A DNA stretch of 19,385 nucleotides from JBMNGW01 sp050950025. GTDB taxonomy: Bacteria > Spirochaetota > Spirochaetia > Sphaerochaetales > Sphaerochaetaceae. Of this stretch, positions 8,300-15,187 are shown one piece after another. The position numbers and the translations under genes were made by a program. Location of the stretch: contig JBMNGW010000017.1 in the NCBI GenBank assembly GCA_050950025.1, positions 1 through 19,385 on the forward strand, written 5' to 3'. The notes beneath the pieces are model-generated. The model was not told the DNA's origin. It did no database searches and saw only the letters and a program-made list of their open reading frames with translations. The first letter of the stretch is position 1. Each line of letters opens with the position of its first letter.

Positions 8300-8328
8300 T
8301 TGACACAGATGGACAAAACCAACATATT
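8300..8328 (+). promoter_or_regulatory. Predicted sigma70 promoter of eno
   Basis: A perfect TTGACA at 8300-8305 is followed after 17 bases by CATATT at 8323-8328 (4 of 6 matches). It predicts a leader of about 26 bases containing AAAGGAG at 8344-8350, ten bases before the ATG of eno. It is a by-eye prediction. Confidence 0.6.
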
Positions 8329-8360
8329 TTCAGATACCTTAGCAAAGGAGAGAAACAAGC

Positions 8361-9659
8361 ATGAGCATTATTGAATTTATTGAAGCACGGGAAATTATCG
8401 ACTCACGTGGCAACCCCACAGTCGAAGTCGATGTCATTCTCGAAGACGGCTCCATGGGCCGAGCTGCAGTCCCTTCTGGGGCCTCAACAGGAATCCATGA
8501 AGCTGTTGAATTGCGTGATGGCGATAAAAAACGGTATTTGGGCAAAGGCGTCTTAAAGGCTGTTGACAATGTGAACACCCTAATAGCTCCCGAATTAGAA
8601 GGGATGGACGCTCTAGATCAAGTCGATATCGACCGCACCCTTATCGCATTGGATGGTACCGAGAACAAAAGCAAACTCGGAGCCAACGCTATTCTGGGCG
8701 TCTCTATGGCCGTTGCCCGAGCAGCTGCCGACTTTTTGGGCATTCCCCTCTTTAAGTATCTGGGGGCCTACCATGCCTGCCTCTTGCCCGTTCCGATGGC
8801 CAACATCATTAACGGCGGAGCCCACTCCGACAACAAAGTCGATTTTCAGGAATTTATGGTTATGCCCATCGGCGCCTCCTCCATTCGCGAAGCAGTGCGC
8901 ATGACAGCCGAAGTCTTCCACCACCTCAAAGACGTGCTGAAAAAAAGAGGCTACAACACTGCCATCGGTGATGAAGGCGGCTTTGCCCCCGATTTGCAAT
9001 CCAACGAAGAGGCTTTGGAAGTCATTATGGAAGCCATTAAAAATGCCGGCTATACCGCTGCCCGTGATGGCGATTTCATGATTGCCCTCGATCCGGCAGC
9101 CAGCGAACTCTATGATGCAGAGACTAAAACGTACAAACTGCGCTGGAGCACCGGAGAAAGCCTTAGCAGCCAACAGATGGTTGAGCTGTGGACAAGCTGG
9201 GCCAAAAAATATCCGATTATTTCCATTGAAGACGGCATGGACGAAGACGACTGGCAAGGGTGGGAAATGCTCACCAAGGCTATCGGGGATACAGTCCAGC
9301 TGGTGGGAGACGATTTGTTTGTCACTAACACCAAACGTCTTGAAAGGGGAATCAAAAGCAAAACAGCCAACTCGATTCTTATTAAAGTCAACCAAATTGG
9401 AACATTGACCGAAACCTTTGAAGCCATCGAAATGGCCCACAAAGCCGGTTACACGGCTGTCATCTCGCACCGCTCTGGTGAAACCGAAGATAACTTCATT
9501 GCCGATTTAGTTGTTGCCCTGCAAACCGGACAAATTAAGACCGGCTCCATGAGCCGCTCTGACCGCCTTGCCAAGTACAACCAACTGATGAGAATTGAAG
9601 ATTACCTAGGTGACACTGCCACATATGCCGGCAGAAAAGCTTTTAAAGTACTCGACTAA
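8361..9659 (+). CDS. eno: Enolase (phosphopyruvate hydratase)
   Basis: Cytosolic enolase converts 2-phosphoglycerate to phosphoenolpyruvate, the penultimate glycolytic step, with two magnesium ions. At 432 residues it has the normal bacterial length. Seen: DSRGNPTVE (14-22), the mobile loop PSGASTG (38-44), GDEGGFAP with catalytic Glu205 (203-210), metal ligands Asp244, Glu290 and Asp317, catalytic Lys342 in the signature LIKVNQIGT (340-348), the phosphate-binding HRSGETED (370-377), and Lys393 in QIKTGSMSRSDR. All catalytic and metal-binding residues are intact. It has its own promoter and terminator and stands as a single gene, convergent with recX. The start is fixed by AAAGGAG upstream and by the conserved N-terminus. 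Confidence 0.99.
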   Translation: MSIIEFIEAREIIDSRGNPTVEVDVILEDGSMGRAAVPSGASTGIHEAVELRDGDKKRYLGKGVLKAVDNVNTLIAPELEGMDALDQVDIDRTLIALDGTENKSKLGANAILGVSMAVARAAADFLGIPLFKYLGAYHACLLPVPMANIINGGAHSDNKVDFQEFMVMPIGASSIREAVRMTAEVFHHLKDVLKKRGYNTAIGDEGGFAPDLQSNEEALEVIMEAIKNAGYTAARDGDFMIALDPAASELYDAETKTYKLRWSTGESLSSQQMVELWTSWAKKYPIISIEDGMDEDDWQGWEMLTKAIGDTVQLVGDDLFVTNTKRLERGIKSKTANSILIKVNQIGTLTETFEAIEMAHKAGYTAVISHRSGETEDNFIADLVVALQTGQIKTGSMSRSDRLAKYNQLMRIEDYLGDTATYAGRKAFKVLD

Positions 9660-9668
9660 AATAGTAGT

Positions 9669-9699
9669 AGAGGCTGCCAGTTGGCAGCCTCTTTCTTTT
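9669..9699 (+). terminator. Intrinsic terminator of eno, overlapping the recX end
   Basis: A perfect 10-base-pair stem (9669-9678 with 9683-9692), an AGTT loop and a T-rich tail (TTTCTTTT) form a classic rho-independent terminator nine bases after the eno stop. The tail runs into the stop codon of convergent recX at 9698-9700. Read from the recX side the same stem has only a weak T tract (ACTACTATTTT). Confidence 0.9.
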
Positions 9700-10297
9700 A
9701 TTGCTCTTCAAAATAAGCCTTAATTTGATAAGAGAGAAACCCCTTTTTTAAAAGATGCCTTTTAAGATCCTCAACAGAACCATCTGTGCGTTTGGCCCTT
9801 TGTATAGCCTTGGCAATAGCAGAGCTGAGATTTTCTTCTTCGCTAAAATAGGCATCAACAGCCTCATTGGCCGTAGAGCTATCTACCCCTTTTTGCCTTA
9901 AGCGCTGTAATAAAACGGTTCTTCCTTCAGGATTCCTTTTTTGCCGACTAAGAATAAACTGCTGACAAAAACGCCTTTCATCCAACAACTTCTCTTGTTG
10001 CAACTGATCAAGGACCTCTTCAATAATTGGCAAAGGAATATTTTTACGCCGTAACTTAAGCTCAAGTTCTTGGCGACTGTGCTCTCTTCTAGCCAAAGCA
10101 TCCAACGCAGTTTTGCGGCAATTAAGTGTTTGTATCTGGGCAAGTAGATGGATGAATTCGTGCTCACTTAGCTGCTGCTCTACCTGCAGTTTATAATGGG
10201 TAAACTGAGAAGCAGAGATGAAAAAAGAGGAGCCGTGGAGAGGGACTGCAAAATAACCATCCCCCTGAGCTCCTCTTTTGATGACGGCAAAAGCCAT
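9698..10297 (-). CDS. recX: RecX-family regulator of RecA
   Basis: This 199-residue protein resembles RecX, which in studied bacteria binds the RecA filament and limits or tunes its activity. Seen: a divergent N-terminal region (1-58), then the helical repeats of the family with ALDALARREHSRQELELKL (64-82), EKLLDERRFCQQF (102-114) and a third repeat near 165-195 (LKRHLLKKGF). The ATG is preceded by AGGAG, and the gene starts 12 bases after the rpsI stop on the same strand, so it should be on the rplM-rpsI transcript. This placement is unusual, because recX is most often next to recA, and no recA is in the window. Family assignment rests on motif pattern and length. Confidence 0.82.
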   Translation of the reverse strand: MAFAVIKRGAQGDGYFAVPLHGSSFFISASQFTHYKLQVEQQLSEHEFIHLLAQIQTLNCRKTALDALARREHSRQELELKLRRKNIPLPIIEEVLDQLQQEKLLDERRFCQQFILSRQKRNPEGRTVLLQRLRQKGVDSSTANEAVDAYFSEEENLSSAIAKAIQRAKRTDGSVEDLKRHLLKKGFLSYQIKAYFEEQ

Positions 10298-10309
10298 CGT
10301 AACTCTCCT

Positions 10310-10723
10310 TTAACGCTTGGAGAACTGGAACTTTCTGCGAGCTCCCGGCTGACCGTACTTTTTGCGCTCAACCATGCGCGAGTCGCGAGTCATAAACCCG
10401 TTGGCATGCAGAACCGGACGATTGTTCTCATCGTATTCGGCTAATGCTCGGGCAATCCCATGACGGCAAGCTCCGGCTTGACCGGTAGGACCGCCGCCAA
10501 CAACGTTAATCACCAAATCAAACTTGTTCAAACTATCGGTGACATCCAGCGGCTGTCTGACCATATAAACATACAGGGGGTTGGTAAAATACTCATCAAC
10601 GGTGCGACCGTTAACCATGATTTTCCCCTCGCCATCGCGCAAGTAGACGCGGGCGACTGCGGTTTTACGACGGCCGGTTCCTTGGCCTAAATTTACATTC
10701 ACTTTTTCTTTCTTTGTTGCCAC
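10310..10723 (-). CDS. rpsI: 30S ribosomal protein S9
   Basis: This 137-residue S9 is a small-subunit head protein whose C-terminal tail reaches the P-site tRNA. Seen: the GTGRRKTAVARVYLRDG segment (15-31), the conserved GGGPTGQAGA region (76-85), HGIARALAEYD (88-98), and the universal basic tail ending FQFSKR. A GTG start at 10723 is chosen: GGAG lies seven bases upstream and the short Lys-rich N-terminus precedes the conserved core. It follows rplM after 15 bases, the standard bacterial rplM-rpsI pair, so L13 and S9 are made together. Confidence 0.98.
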   Translation of the reverse strand: MATKKEKVNVNLGQGTGRRKTAVARVYLRDGEGKIMVNGRTVDEYFTNPLYVYMVRQPLDVTDSLNKFDLVINVVGGGPTGQAGACRHGIARALAEYDENNRPVLHANGFMTRDSRMVERKKYGQPGARRKFQFSKR

Positions 10724-10738
10724 GTTCCTACTCCTTCC

Positions 10739-11167
10739 TTACATCTCAAATGCGATAGGCTGCTGGGCTGCATGCGGATGCTCGGCTCCCGCATAGACCT
10801 TCATGTTGGTAAACAGCTTGTAGCCCAACGGCCCTTTGGGCAGCATCCCTTTAACAGCATGCTCCATCGGGAAGGTCGGCTTGCGCACAATCACTTTGGC
10901 ATAGGTCTCTTTTTTCAAACCGCCAGGATAATTGGAGTGGCGATAATAGACTTTATCCTCATACTTGTTACCCGTTAAAGCCGCTTTGGCAGCGTTGATA
11001 ATAATGACAAAATCACCGTTATCATGAAGCGGGGCATATTCGGGCTTGTGTTTTCCCCGCAAAATCTTGGCCGCAGCTACTGCCACTCGCCCAAGTTCTT
11101 TGCCTTCGGCATCAATTACATACCACTTCTTCTCAACTGAAGCCGGTTTCACAAAAATAGTTTTCAT
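10739..11167 (-). CDS. rplM: 50S ribosomal protein L13
   Basis: This 142-residue L13 is an early-assembling large-subunit protein that binds 23S rRNA. Seen: WYVIDAEGKELGRVA (15-29), KILRGKHKPEYAP (34-46), DNGDFVIIINA (49-59), YYRHSNYPGG (74-83), and MLPKGPLGYK (108-117). Length is normal. The ribosome site is weak (AGGG eight bases before the ATG) and follows a perfect hairpin at the predicted mRNA 5' end, so translation may be controlled at this leader. In E. coli the rplM-rpsI operon is repressed by L13 acting on its own leader; whether that applies here is not shown. First gene of rplM-rpsI-recX. Confidence 0.98.
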   Translation of the reverse strand: MKTIFVKPASVEKKWYVIDAEGKELGRVAVAAAKILRGKHKPEYAPLHDNGDFVIIINAAKAALTGNKYEDKVYYRHSNYPGGLKKETYAKVIVRKPTFPMEHAVKGMLPKGPLGYKLFTNMKVYAGAEHPHAAQQPIAFEM

Positions 11168-11183
11168 CTACATAACCCTAAGC

Positions 11184-11203
11184 AAAGAGGGTTCTCCCTC
11201 TTT
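11184..11203 (-). promoter_or_regulatory. Perfect hairpin at the 5' end of the rplM leader
   Basis: AAAGAGGG and CCCTCTTT form a perfect 8-base-pair stem with a 4-base loop (AGAA on the mRNA strand). A TATAAT box lies immediately upstream (minus strand, 11208-11213), so the predicted transcript start near 11201 falls at the first bases of the stem. The hairpin would cap the mRNA end and lies three bases from the weak AGGG ribosome site. It could stabilise the message or serve as a regulatory leader; neither role is demonstrated. Confidence 0.6.
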
Positions 11204-11207
11204 CGTT

Positions 11208-11259
11208 ATTATACTACATTCAGCGGTGTATAATTGCATGTTTGCCATGAACATGTCAA
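11208..11259 (-). promoter_or_regulatory. rplM promoter region with an internal inverted repeat
   Basis: On the minus strand there is a perfect -10 TATAAT at 11208-11213 with no good -35 at standard distance. A perfect -35 TTGACA at 11254-11259 has its best partner AATTAT (11230-11235) 18 bases on. These may be two overlapping promoters. An inverted repeat CATGTT (11237-11242) / AACATG (11250-11255) with a 7-base centre fills the spacer of the distal one, the kind of place an operator can occupy. All by eye. Confidence 0.4.
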
Positions 11260-11409
11260 TATCTTCCGCCCCTTTGGTCCTTTAGCTAGTAACCAAACAA
11301 CAGCCCCTTGGGAAAGGAGGAACCGTTCAAAGCCCAGGCATCTGCTTTGAAACTTCTTGGACCCAGCTAAGCACACAAAAAGCAGTGTATCGAACCTTCT
11401 TGGCAGTGT
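11260..11409. other. Structured non-coding stretch between uvrD and rplM
   Basis: No plausible gene is seen in these 150 bases. Three local hairpins can be drawn: 11273-11278 with 11292-11297 (TTTGGT/ACCAAA), 11306-11309 with 11314-11317, and 11326-11333 with 11344-11351 (TTCAAAGC/GCTTTGAA, 10-base loop). Two competing long-range pairings also exist: GGTCC (11276-11280) with GGACC near 11359, and TTAGCT (11282-11287) with AGCTAA (11365-11370). CTTCTTGG occurs twice (11353 and 11396). It could be a small RNA on either strand, an extended rplM leader, or simply the uvrD 3' end; I could not match it to 6S, SRP, RNase P, tmRNA or a known riboswitch core. Confidence 0.35.
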
Positions 11410-13584
11410 CTAGTCGATTGCCACCTTTTCCAGCACAGCATTTTCGGCAAAAAAGGAAATTTTTTGACCATTGGCAAATTGCACTTCGATCATCCCTTTG
11501 CCACGAAGGGTTTTTGCAGATTGCACTTCCCCTTCTCCGTATTCGCTATGGTAGACCCGATCTCCTAAAGAAAAACCCTGTTTTTTGGCTCCCTGTTCAA
11601 AGCGCTTTACCGGCAGTGGCACCACAGTTGCTCCGCGGCGAATGATATTACCATACCCCATGGGGCGCCTTGGCTCATCTTTGCCCTCAATCTCCACCAT
11701 CCCCGGCGGAATTTCTAATAAAAACCGGGATGGGCTTTGAAACTTAATATCGCCCCACATAGCCCGCCGGGCACTGCTTGTTAACACTAAATGGCGTTTG
11801 GCTCGGGTGATGGCCACATAAAACAGACGCCTCTCTTCTTCAATATCGGCTTCGCTTTCGCTAATGCGCGAAGGAAAAAGCCCCTCTTCCATTCCAGTCA
11901 CAAATACCCGCTCAAATTCCAACCCCTTGGTATTGTGCATGGTAATCAAAGAGACTCCCGGCTCTGAAGAAGGATCTTTATGACCGATGGTTGTCGGATC
12001 AAGACTCAGCGATTCCAAAAATGCGACCATCCCTTCGATTCCCGCAGGATATTCGCCCACAGCGGTAACCAATGTGCCAAGGTTATCGAGCTTGCCGGTA
12101 GCATGCATCAGATCCTGCTGCTCATAATAGCTGGCTAAAGACGACTCTCGAATTAAATGCTCCAAAGCGGCCCCGTTATCTTGTTTCAGTAGCTCCTTAG
12201 CTGCACTAAAAACGGTGGCAAAAGCTTTGGCAGCTGAGGCAGCTTTGGCCGAGATGAGATTTTCTTCTGTGCTTAAAGACAAAGCTTCAAGCAAATCAAT
12301 CCCTTTTTGGCCGGCAAAAGCGATAATCTTTTCTACCGACACTGCCCCTAATCCCCGAGCCGGCTTATTCACCATCCGCTTAAAGCTCACCTCATCGAAA
12401 GGGTTTATCAACACGTATAAGAGGGCCAAGGCATCTTTAATCTCTTCGCGCTCATAAAAACGCAAAGCTCCAATAACTTTATAAGGAATTCTTTGTTGGG
12501 TAAAAAGGGTTTCAAATTCACGCGATTGAGCATTGGTGCGGTAAATAACAGCCGTATCATCAAACGCTTTAGCCTGAAGAATCTCCATGGCAACTCTTCT
12601 GGCCTCTGTTTTATCATCGGGAACATACAACAGACGCACTTTTTGCCTTTCGGTGTTCTCTGTCCACAGCTCTTTGGCATGACGGGAGGTATTGTTCCGA
12701 ATGACTGCGGAAGCCAACGTAAGGATATCTTGGGTCGAGCGGTAATTTTGTTCCAACTTAACGATTTTGGTATGGGGATACGAGTCGGGAAACGTCAAAA
12801 TATTGGCAATTTCGGCCCCCCGAAAGCGGTAGATACTCTGATCGTCATCTCCCACAACACATATGTAGGTATCAGGGCCGACCAGCAATTGCAACAGCTC
12901 AAATTGTGAAGCATTGGAGTCTTGGTACTCGTCAACCAAAATCATTTTAAATTGCCGTTGCAGTTTGAGCCGTACCTCGGCATCAGTTTTTAACAGCTCA
13001 ATTGATTTGACAATTAAATCGGCAAAATCGACATTGCCCACCTGTTTCAGCTTTTGCTCATACGAAGCAAATTGCTGCTGAAATTGAGCATCATTTCTAA
13101 ACTCTTCCAACTCTCCGCTTTGGGGGCTCAAGCCCATATCTTTAGCCAATGAAATAGCTTTAGATGCCGGGCGCAACTCCAGCCTTTTGGCCTGCGGGTA
13201 ACACGAAGCCAACAGCGAAAGACTATCTTCATCATCATAGATATTAAAAGAGCTGTTTAAGCCGATACTTTGTCCATAGCGGCGCAGCAACCAAGCGCCA
13301 AATGAGTGGAACGTTCTGATGTGCATTTGGGAAACATCGTGGTTTTGAGCCATCTGCTCAACTCGATCACGCATCTCTTTGGCAGCTCTATTGGTAAACG
13401 TGACAGCCAGAATCTGCCAGCTTTGCAACCCCAAGACTTCCAAAGCATAGGCAATTTTAGTGGTAATGACCCGTGTTTTTCCCGATCCCGCTCCGGCAAG
13501 GACTAACGTGGGATGGCTGTTTTCTAACACCGCCTCTTTTTGCTCTGTGTTCAATTGATCTAAGTACTTTTGGATAGTGCCCAT
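11410..13584 (-). CDS. uvrD: UvrD/PcrA-type 3'-5' DNA helicase
   Basis: This 724-residue superfamily 1 helicase unwinds DNA in nucleotide excision and mismatch repair, clears recombinase filaments, and in some bacteria moves stalled RNA polymerase. Seen: the Q-motif LNTEQKEAV (11-19), Walker A AGAGSGKT (30-37), motif Ia TFTNRAAKEM (62-71), motif II VDEYQDSN (217-224), motif III GDDDQSIYRFRGA (245-257), QNYRST (279-284), motif V HNTKGLEF (550-557), motif VI LFYVAITRAK (587-596), and a C-terminal module with GDRVYHSEYGEGEV (674-687), as in PcrA/UvrD tails that bind RNA polymerase. Motif V has HNTKG where many relatives have HAAKG or HSAKG. The start shares one base with the rimO stop (TGATG) and GGAG lies eight bases upstream, so translation is probably coupled. 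Rep is less likely, given the tail. Confidence 0.95.
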   Translation of the reverse strand: MGTIQKYLDQLNTEQKEAVLENSHPTLVLAGAGSGKTRVITTKIAYALEVLGLQSWQILAVTFTNRAAKEMRDRVEQMAQNHDVSQMHIRTFHSFGAWLLRRYGQSIGLNSSFNIYDDEDSLSLLASCYPQAKRLELRPASKAISLAKDMGLSPQSGELEEFRNDAQFQQQFASYEQKLKQVGNVDFADLIVKSIELLKTDAEVRLKLQRQFKMILVDEYQDSNASQFELLQLLVGPDTYICVVGDDDQSIYRFRGAEIANILTFPDSYPHTKIVKLEQNYRSTQDILTLASAVIRNNTSRHAKELWTENTERQKVRLLYVPDDKTEARRVAMEILQAKAFDDTAVIYRTNAQSREFETLFTQQRIPYKVIGALRFYEREEIKDALALLYVLINPFDEVSFKRMVNKPARGLGAVSVEKIIAFAGQKGIDLLEALSLSTEENLISAKAASAAKAFATVFSAAKELLKQDNGAALEHLIRESSLASYYEQQDLMHATGKLDNLGTLVTAVGEYPAGIEGMVAFLESLSLDPTTIGHKDPSSEPGVSLITMHNTKGLEFERVFVTGMEEGLFPSRISESEADIEEERRLFYVAITRAKRHLVLTSSARRAMWGDIKFQSPSRFLLEIPPGMVEIEGKDEPRRPMGYGNIIRRGATVVPLPVKRFEQGAKKQGFSLGDRVYHSEYGEGEVQSAKTLRGKGMIEVQFANGQKISFFAENAVLEKVAID

Positions 13585-14939
13585 CAGATGCTCTCCACTG
13601 TGATTGGCACCGCTTCCAAATCGATCCCATTGACTCGTCTAATACCGCATCTGATTACCGTTCCCGGCACCAGGTTTCTGCCTAACACCACTGTCAGCCC
13701 GTCAACTTCGGGAGCTTGTTGTTCAGTTCTGCCAATTGCCAAATCTTCGCCTTCCACCAATTCTTCTAGCAAAACTTGTTGTTGGGTGCCCACTAATCGT
13801 TGTAGCCGCTTCACCGTGATTTCCTGTTGCACCTTTTCCAACTCTTTTTGCCAAGCTGTTGCTTTTTTCACCATCGCTTTGTACTGGCTTTTAGTTTTGT
13901 CTTTATAAGCAGGAGTCCCCTCTTCCAGCGAATAGACAAAAGAGCCGACCCAATCAAGATGCGCTTCAGTTAAAAACTCCAGCAGGTGGGCAAACGTTTG
14001 CTCTGTTTCTCCGGTAAAGCCCAACATAATGGTTGAGCGGATTGTTGCTTGGGGAAGAGCCTCTCTGATTTTCTTAATTAATGCCAAATAGCTCTCTTTA
14101 TCCCCTTTTCTGCCCATCGGGCGCAGTACATCAGCATGAGCGTGCTGAAAAGGAAGATCAAAATAGGGGATGACTTTAGCATTGGCCTTAATAAAATCGA
14201 TCAGTTCCAAAGGAAAAGCATCGGGATGGATATACAAAAGCCTGAGGCGAAAATCTCCTTCGATGGCCACCAAGTGCTCTAGCAACTCCATAAACCGCGA
14301 TTGTCCAGTGTCGGTGCCGTATGAGGCCAAATCTTGGGCAATAAGGTTAATCTCTTTGGTATTGTTGTTAACCAACGAATGGACCTCTTGGACGATCGTT
14401 TGCAAAGGACGGGAGCGCAAAGAGCCTCTAATAAGGGGAATGGCACAATAGCGACAGCGGTGATTACACCCTTCAGAAATTTTCACATAGGCGCTTCCCG
14501 GGTAATTAAACAACTGCGACCGAGAAGAGATCTCTTTTTCTATCAACGGGTACTGGGGAGAAAGAGCCACTCGATTACCGCGCAAGACTTCCGTTGCCAA
14601 AGCGGTAATTTGACGCAAATCCCTGTTGCCAAAAATACCGTCGGCTTCCACCAGCTCATTTTCTAACTCTTTGGCATACCGCTGCGACAAACACCCGGTA
14701 AGTACAACTTTGGCTTGAGGATTCTCCCTTTTTAAGGTAAAGAATGTCTGAATCGACTCTTGGCGAGCCGATTCGATAAACCCACAGGTGTTAATCAGAA
14801 TCAAATCGGCTTCACTGGCCTCTTCTGTGGCCACAAACCCAGAGCCCACCAACTCATTGAGCATAATCTCTGCATCGACTTGATTCTTGGCACAACCAAG
14901 ATTTTCTATATAGAGGTGCTTACCCCGTATTTCACTCAT
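13584..14939 (-). CDS. rimO: Ribosomal protein S12 methylthiotransferase RimO
   Basis: This 451-residue radical SAM enzyme adds a methylthio group to the conserved Asp of ribosomal protein S12, using two [4Fe-4S] clusters. Seen: the N-terminal cluster cysteines Cys16 (LGCAKN), Cys52 (NTCGF) and Cys83 (TGCLSQRY), the radical SAM motif CNHRCRYC (Cys158, Cys162, Cys165), the RimO-typical IAQDLASYG (200-208), and a C-terminal TRAM domain (about 380-447). IAQD favours RimO over the tRNA enzyme MiaB. The frame is open 18 codons further upstream, but GGGAGG lies six bases before the ATG at 14939 and the family N-terminus starts there, so I use that start. It is first in a rimO-uvrD pair and divergent from opp. 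Confidence 0.94.
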   Translation of the reverse strand: MSEIRGKHLYIENLGCAKNQVDAEIMLNELVGSGFVATEEASEADLILINTCGFIESARQESIQTFFTLKRENPQAKVVLTGCLSQRYAKELENELVEADGIFGNRDLRQITALATEVLRGNRVALSPQYPLIEKEISSRSQLFNYPGSAYVKISEGCNHRCRYCAIPLIRGSLRSRPLQTIVQEVHSLVNNNTKEINLIAQDLASYGTDTGQSRFMELLEHLVAIEGDFRLRLLYIHPDAFPLELIDFIKANAKVIPYFDLPFQHAHADVLRPMGRKGDKESYLALIKKIREALPQATIRSTIMLGFTGETEQTFAHLLEFLTEAHLDWVGSFVYSLEEGTPAYKDKTKSQYKAMVKKATAWQKELEKVQQEITVKRLQRLVGTQQQVLLEELVEGEDLAIGRTEQQAPEVDGLTVVLGRNLVPGTVIRCGIRRVNGIDLEAVPITVESI

Positions 14940-14961
14940 CAAAGCCTCCCAAAAGCATCGG

Positions 14962-15064
14962 CAAGTGTGTTCCACCAATGCCTTGAGTGTCAAGTGTGAA
15001 CACCTGCTAAAAGAGCTTTGAGGCCTCTTTTTTGTTTGAAGATAAAGAGATGAGGTGTTTTTTT
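14962..15064. repeat. Nested inverted and direct repeats between rimO and oppB
   Basis: AACACCT (14999-15005) pairs with AGGTGTT (15053-15059), enclosing a second stem AAAAGAG (15009-15015) / CTCTTTT (15025-15031). The outer arm on the plus strand runs straight into T bases to 15064, and the inner arm into T to 15033, so the plus-strand element looks like a terminator, although no plus-strand gene precedes it. Nearer rimO, CAAGTGTG is repeated at 14962-14969 and 14991-14998, and CTTGA-GTG-TCAAG (14982-14994) forms a small palindrome. A regulatory site or the end of an antisense RNA are both possible. I see nothing else in this 248-base gap except the opp promoter. Confidence 0.5.
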
Positions 15065-15128
15065 GCTACAAGCTGGCCCTTTAGCATCTTTAATTGGCAT
15101 CACTGTTTACTTGAATATCTGCCATAGT

Positions 15129-15137
15129 TGGTATACT
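15129..15137 (+). promoter_or_regulatory. Extended -10 promoter of the opp operon
   Basis: TGGTATACT at 15129-15137 is a TGN-extended -10 element with a 5 of 6 hexamer (TATACT). Candidate -35 hexamers are poorly spaced (TTGAAT at 15111-15116 gives a spacer of only 15), which is typical where an extended -10 carries the promoter. It predicts a start near 15144 and a leader of about 44 bases before the oppB ATG. Confidence 0.5.
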
Positions 15138-15187
15138 ATCGCCTAGTAACCGCACTCTTACATCTGATCAATGCAACGAGGTGTTCG

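Noticed and set aside
8613..9470. Open frame of 285 codons antisense to eno
   Set aside because: It lies wholly inside a certain gene, has no ribosome site, and its composition is that of a mirrored codon pattern; no recognisable motif.
11375..11405. tRNA-like GGTTCGA on the minus strand
   Set aside because: No acceptor stem, anticodon arm or CCA end can be drawn around it.
11260..11409. 6S RNA, SRP RNA, RNase P RNA or tmRNA
   Set aside because: None of the conserved cores (SRP GGAAGCAGC-like loop, RNase P AGGAAAGTC, tmRNA tRNA-like ends, 6S long closed stem with central bubble) is visible; kept only as an unassigned structured stretch.
14940..14993. Longer start for rimO
   Set aside because: GGGAGG lies within this stretch, just before the ATG at 14939, and the RimO N-terminus begins there.
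14965..14993. TTGACA (minus strand, near 14988) as the rimO -35 box
   Set aside because: No hexamer at 16-18 bases downstream resembles TATAAT, so I do not call a promoter.
15128..15187. Longer oppB start at the TTG at 15128
   Set aside because: It would overlap the predicted -10 box and lacks a ribosome site; GAGG before the ATG at 15188 and the family N-terminus favour the shorter form.
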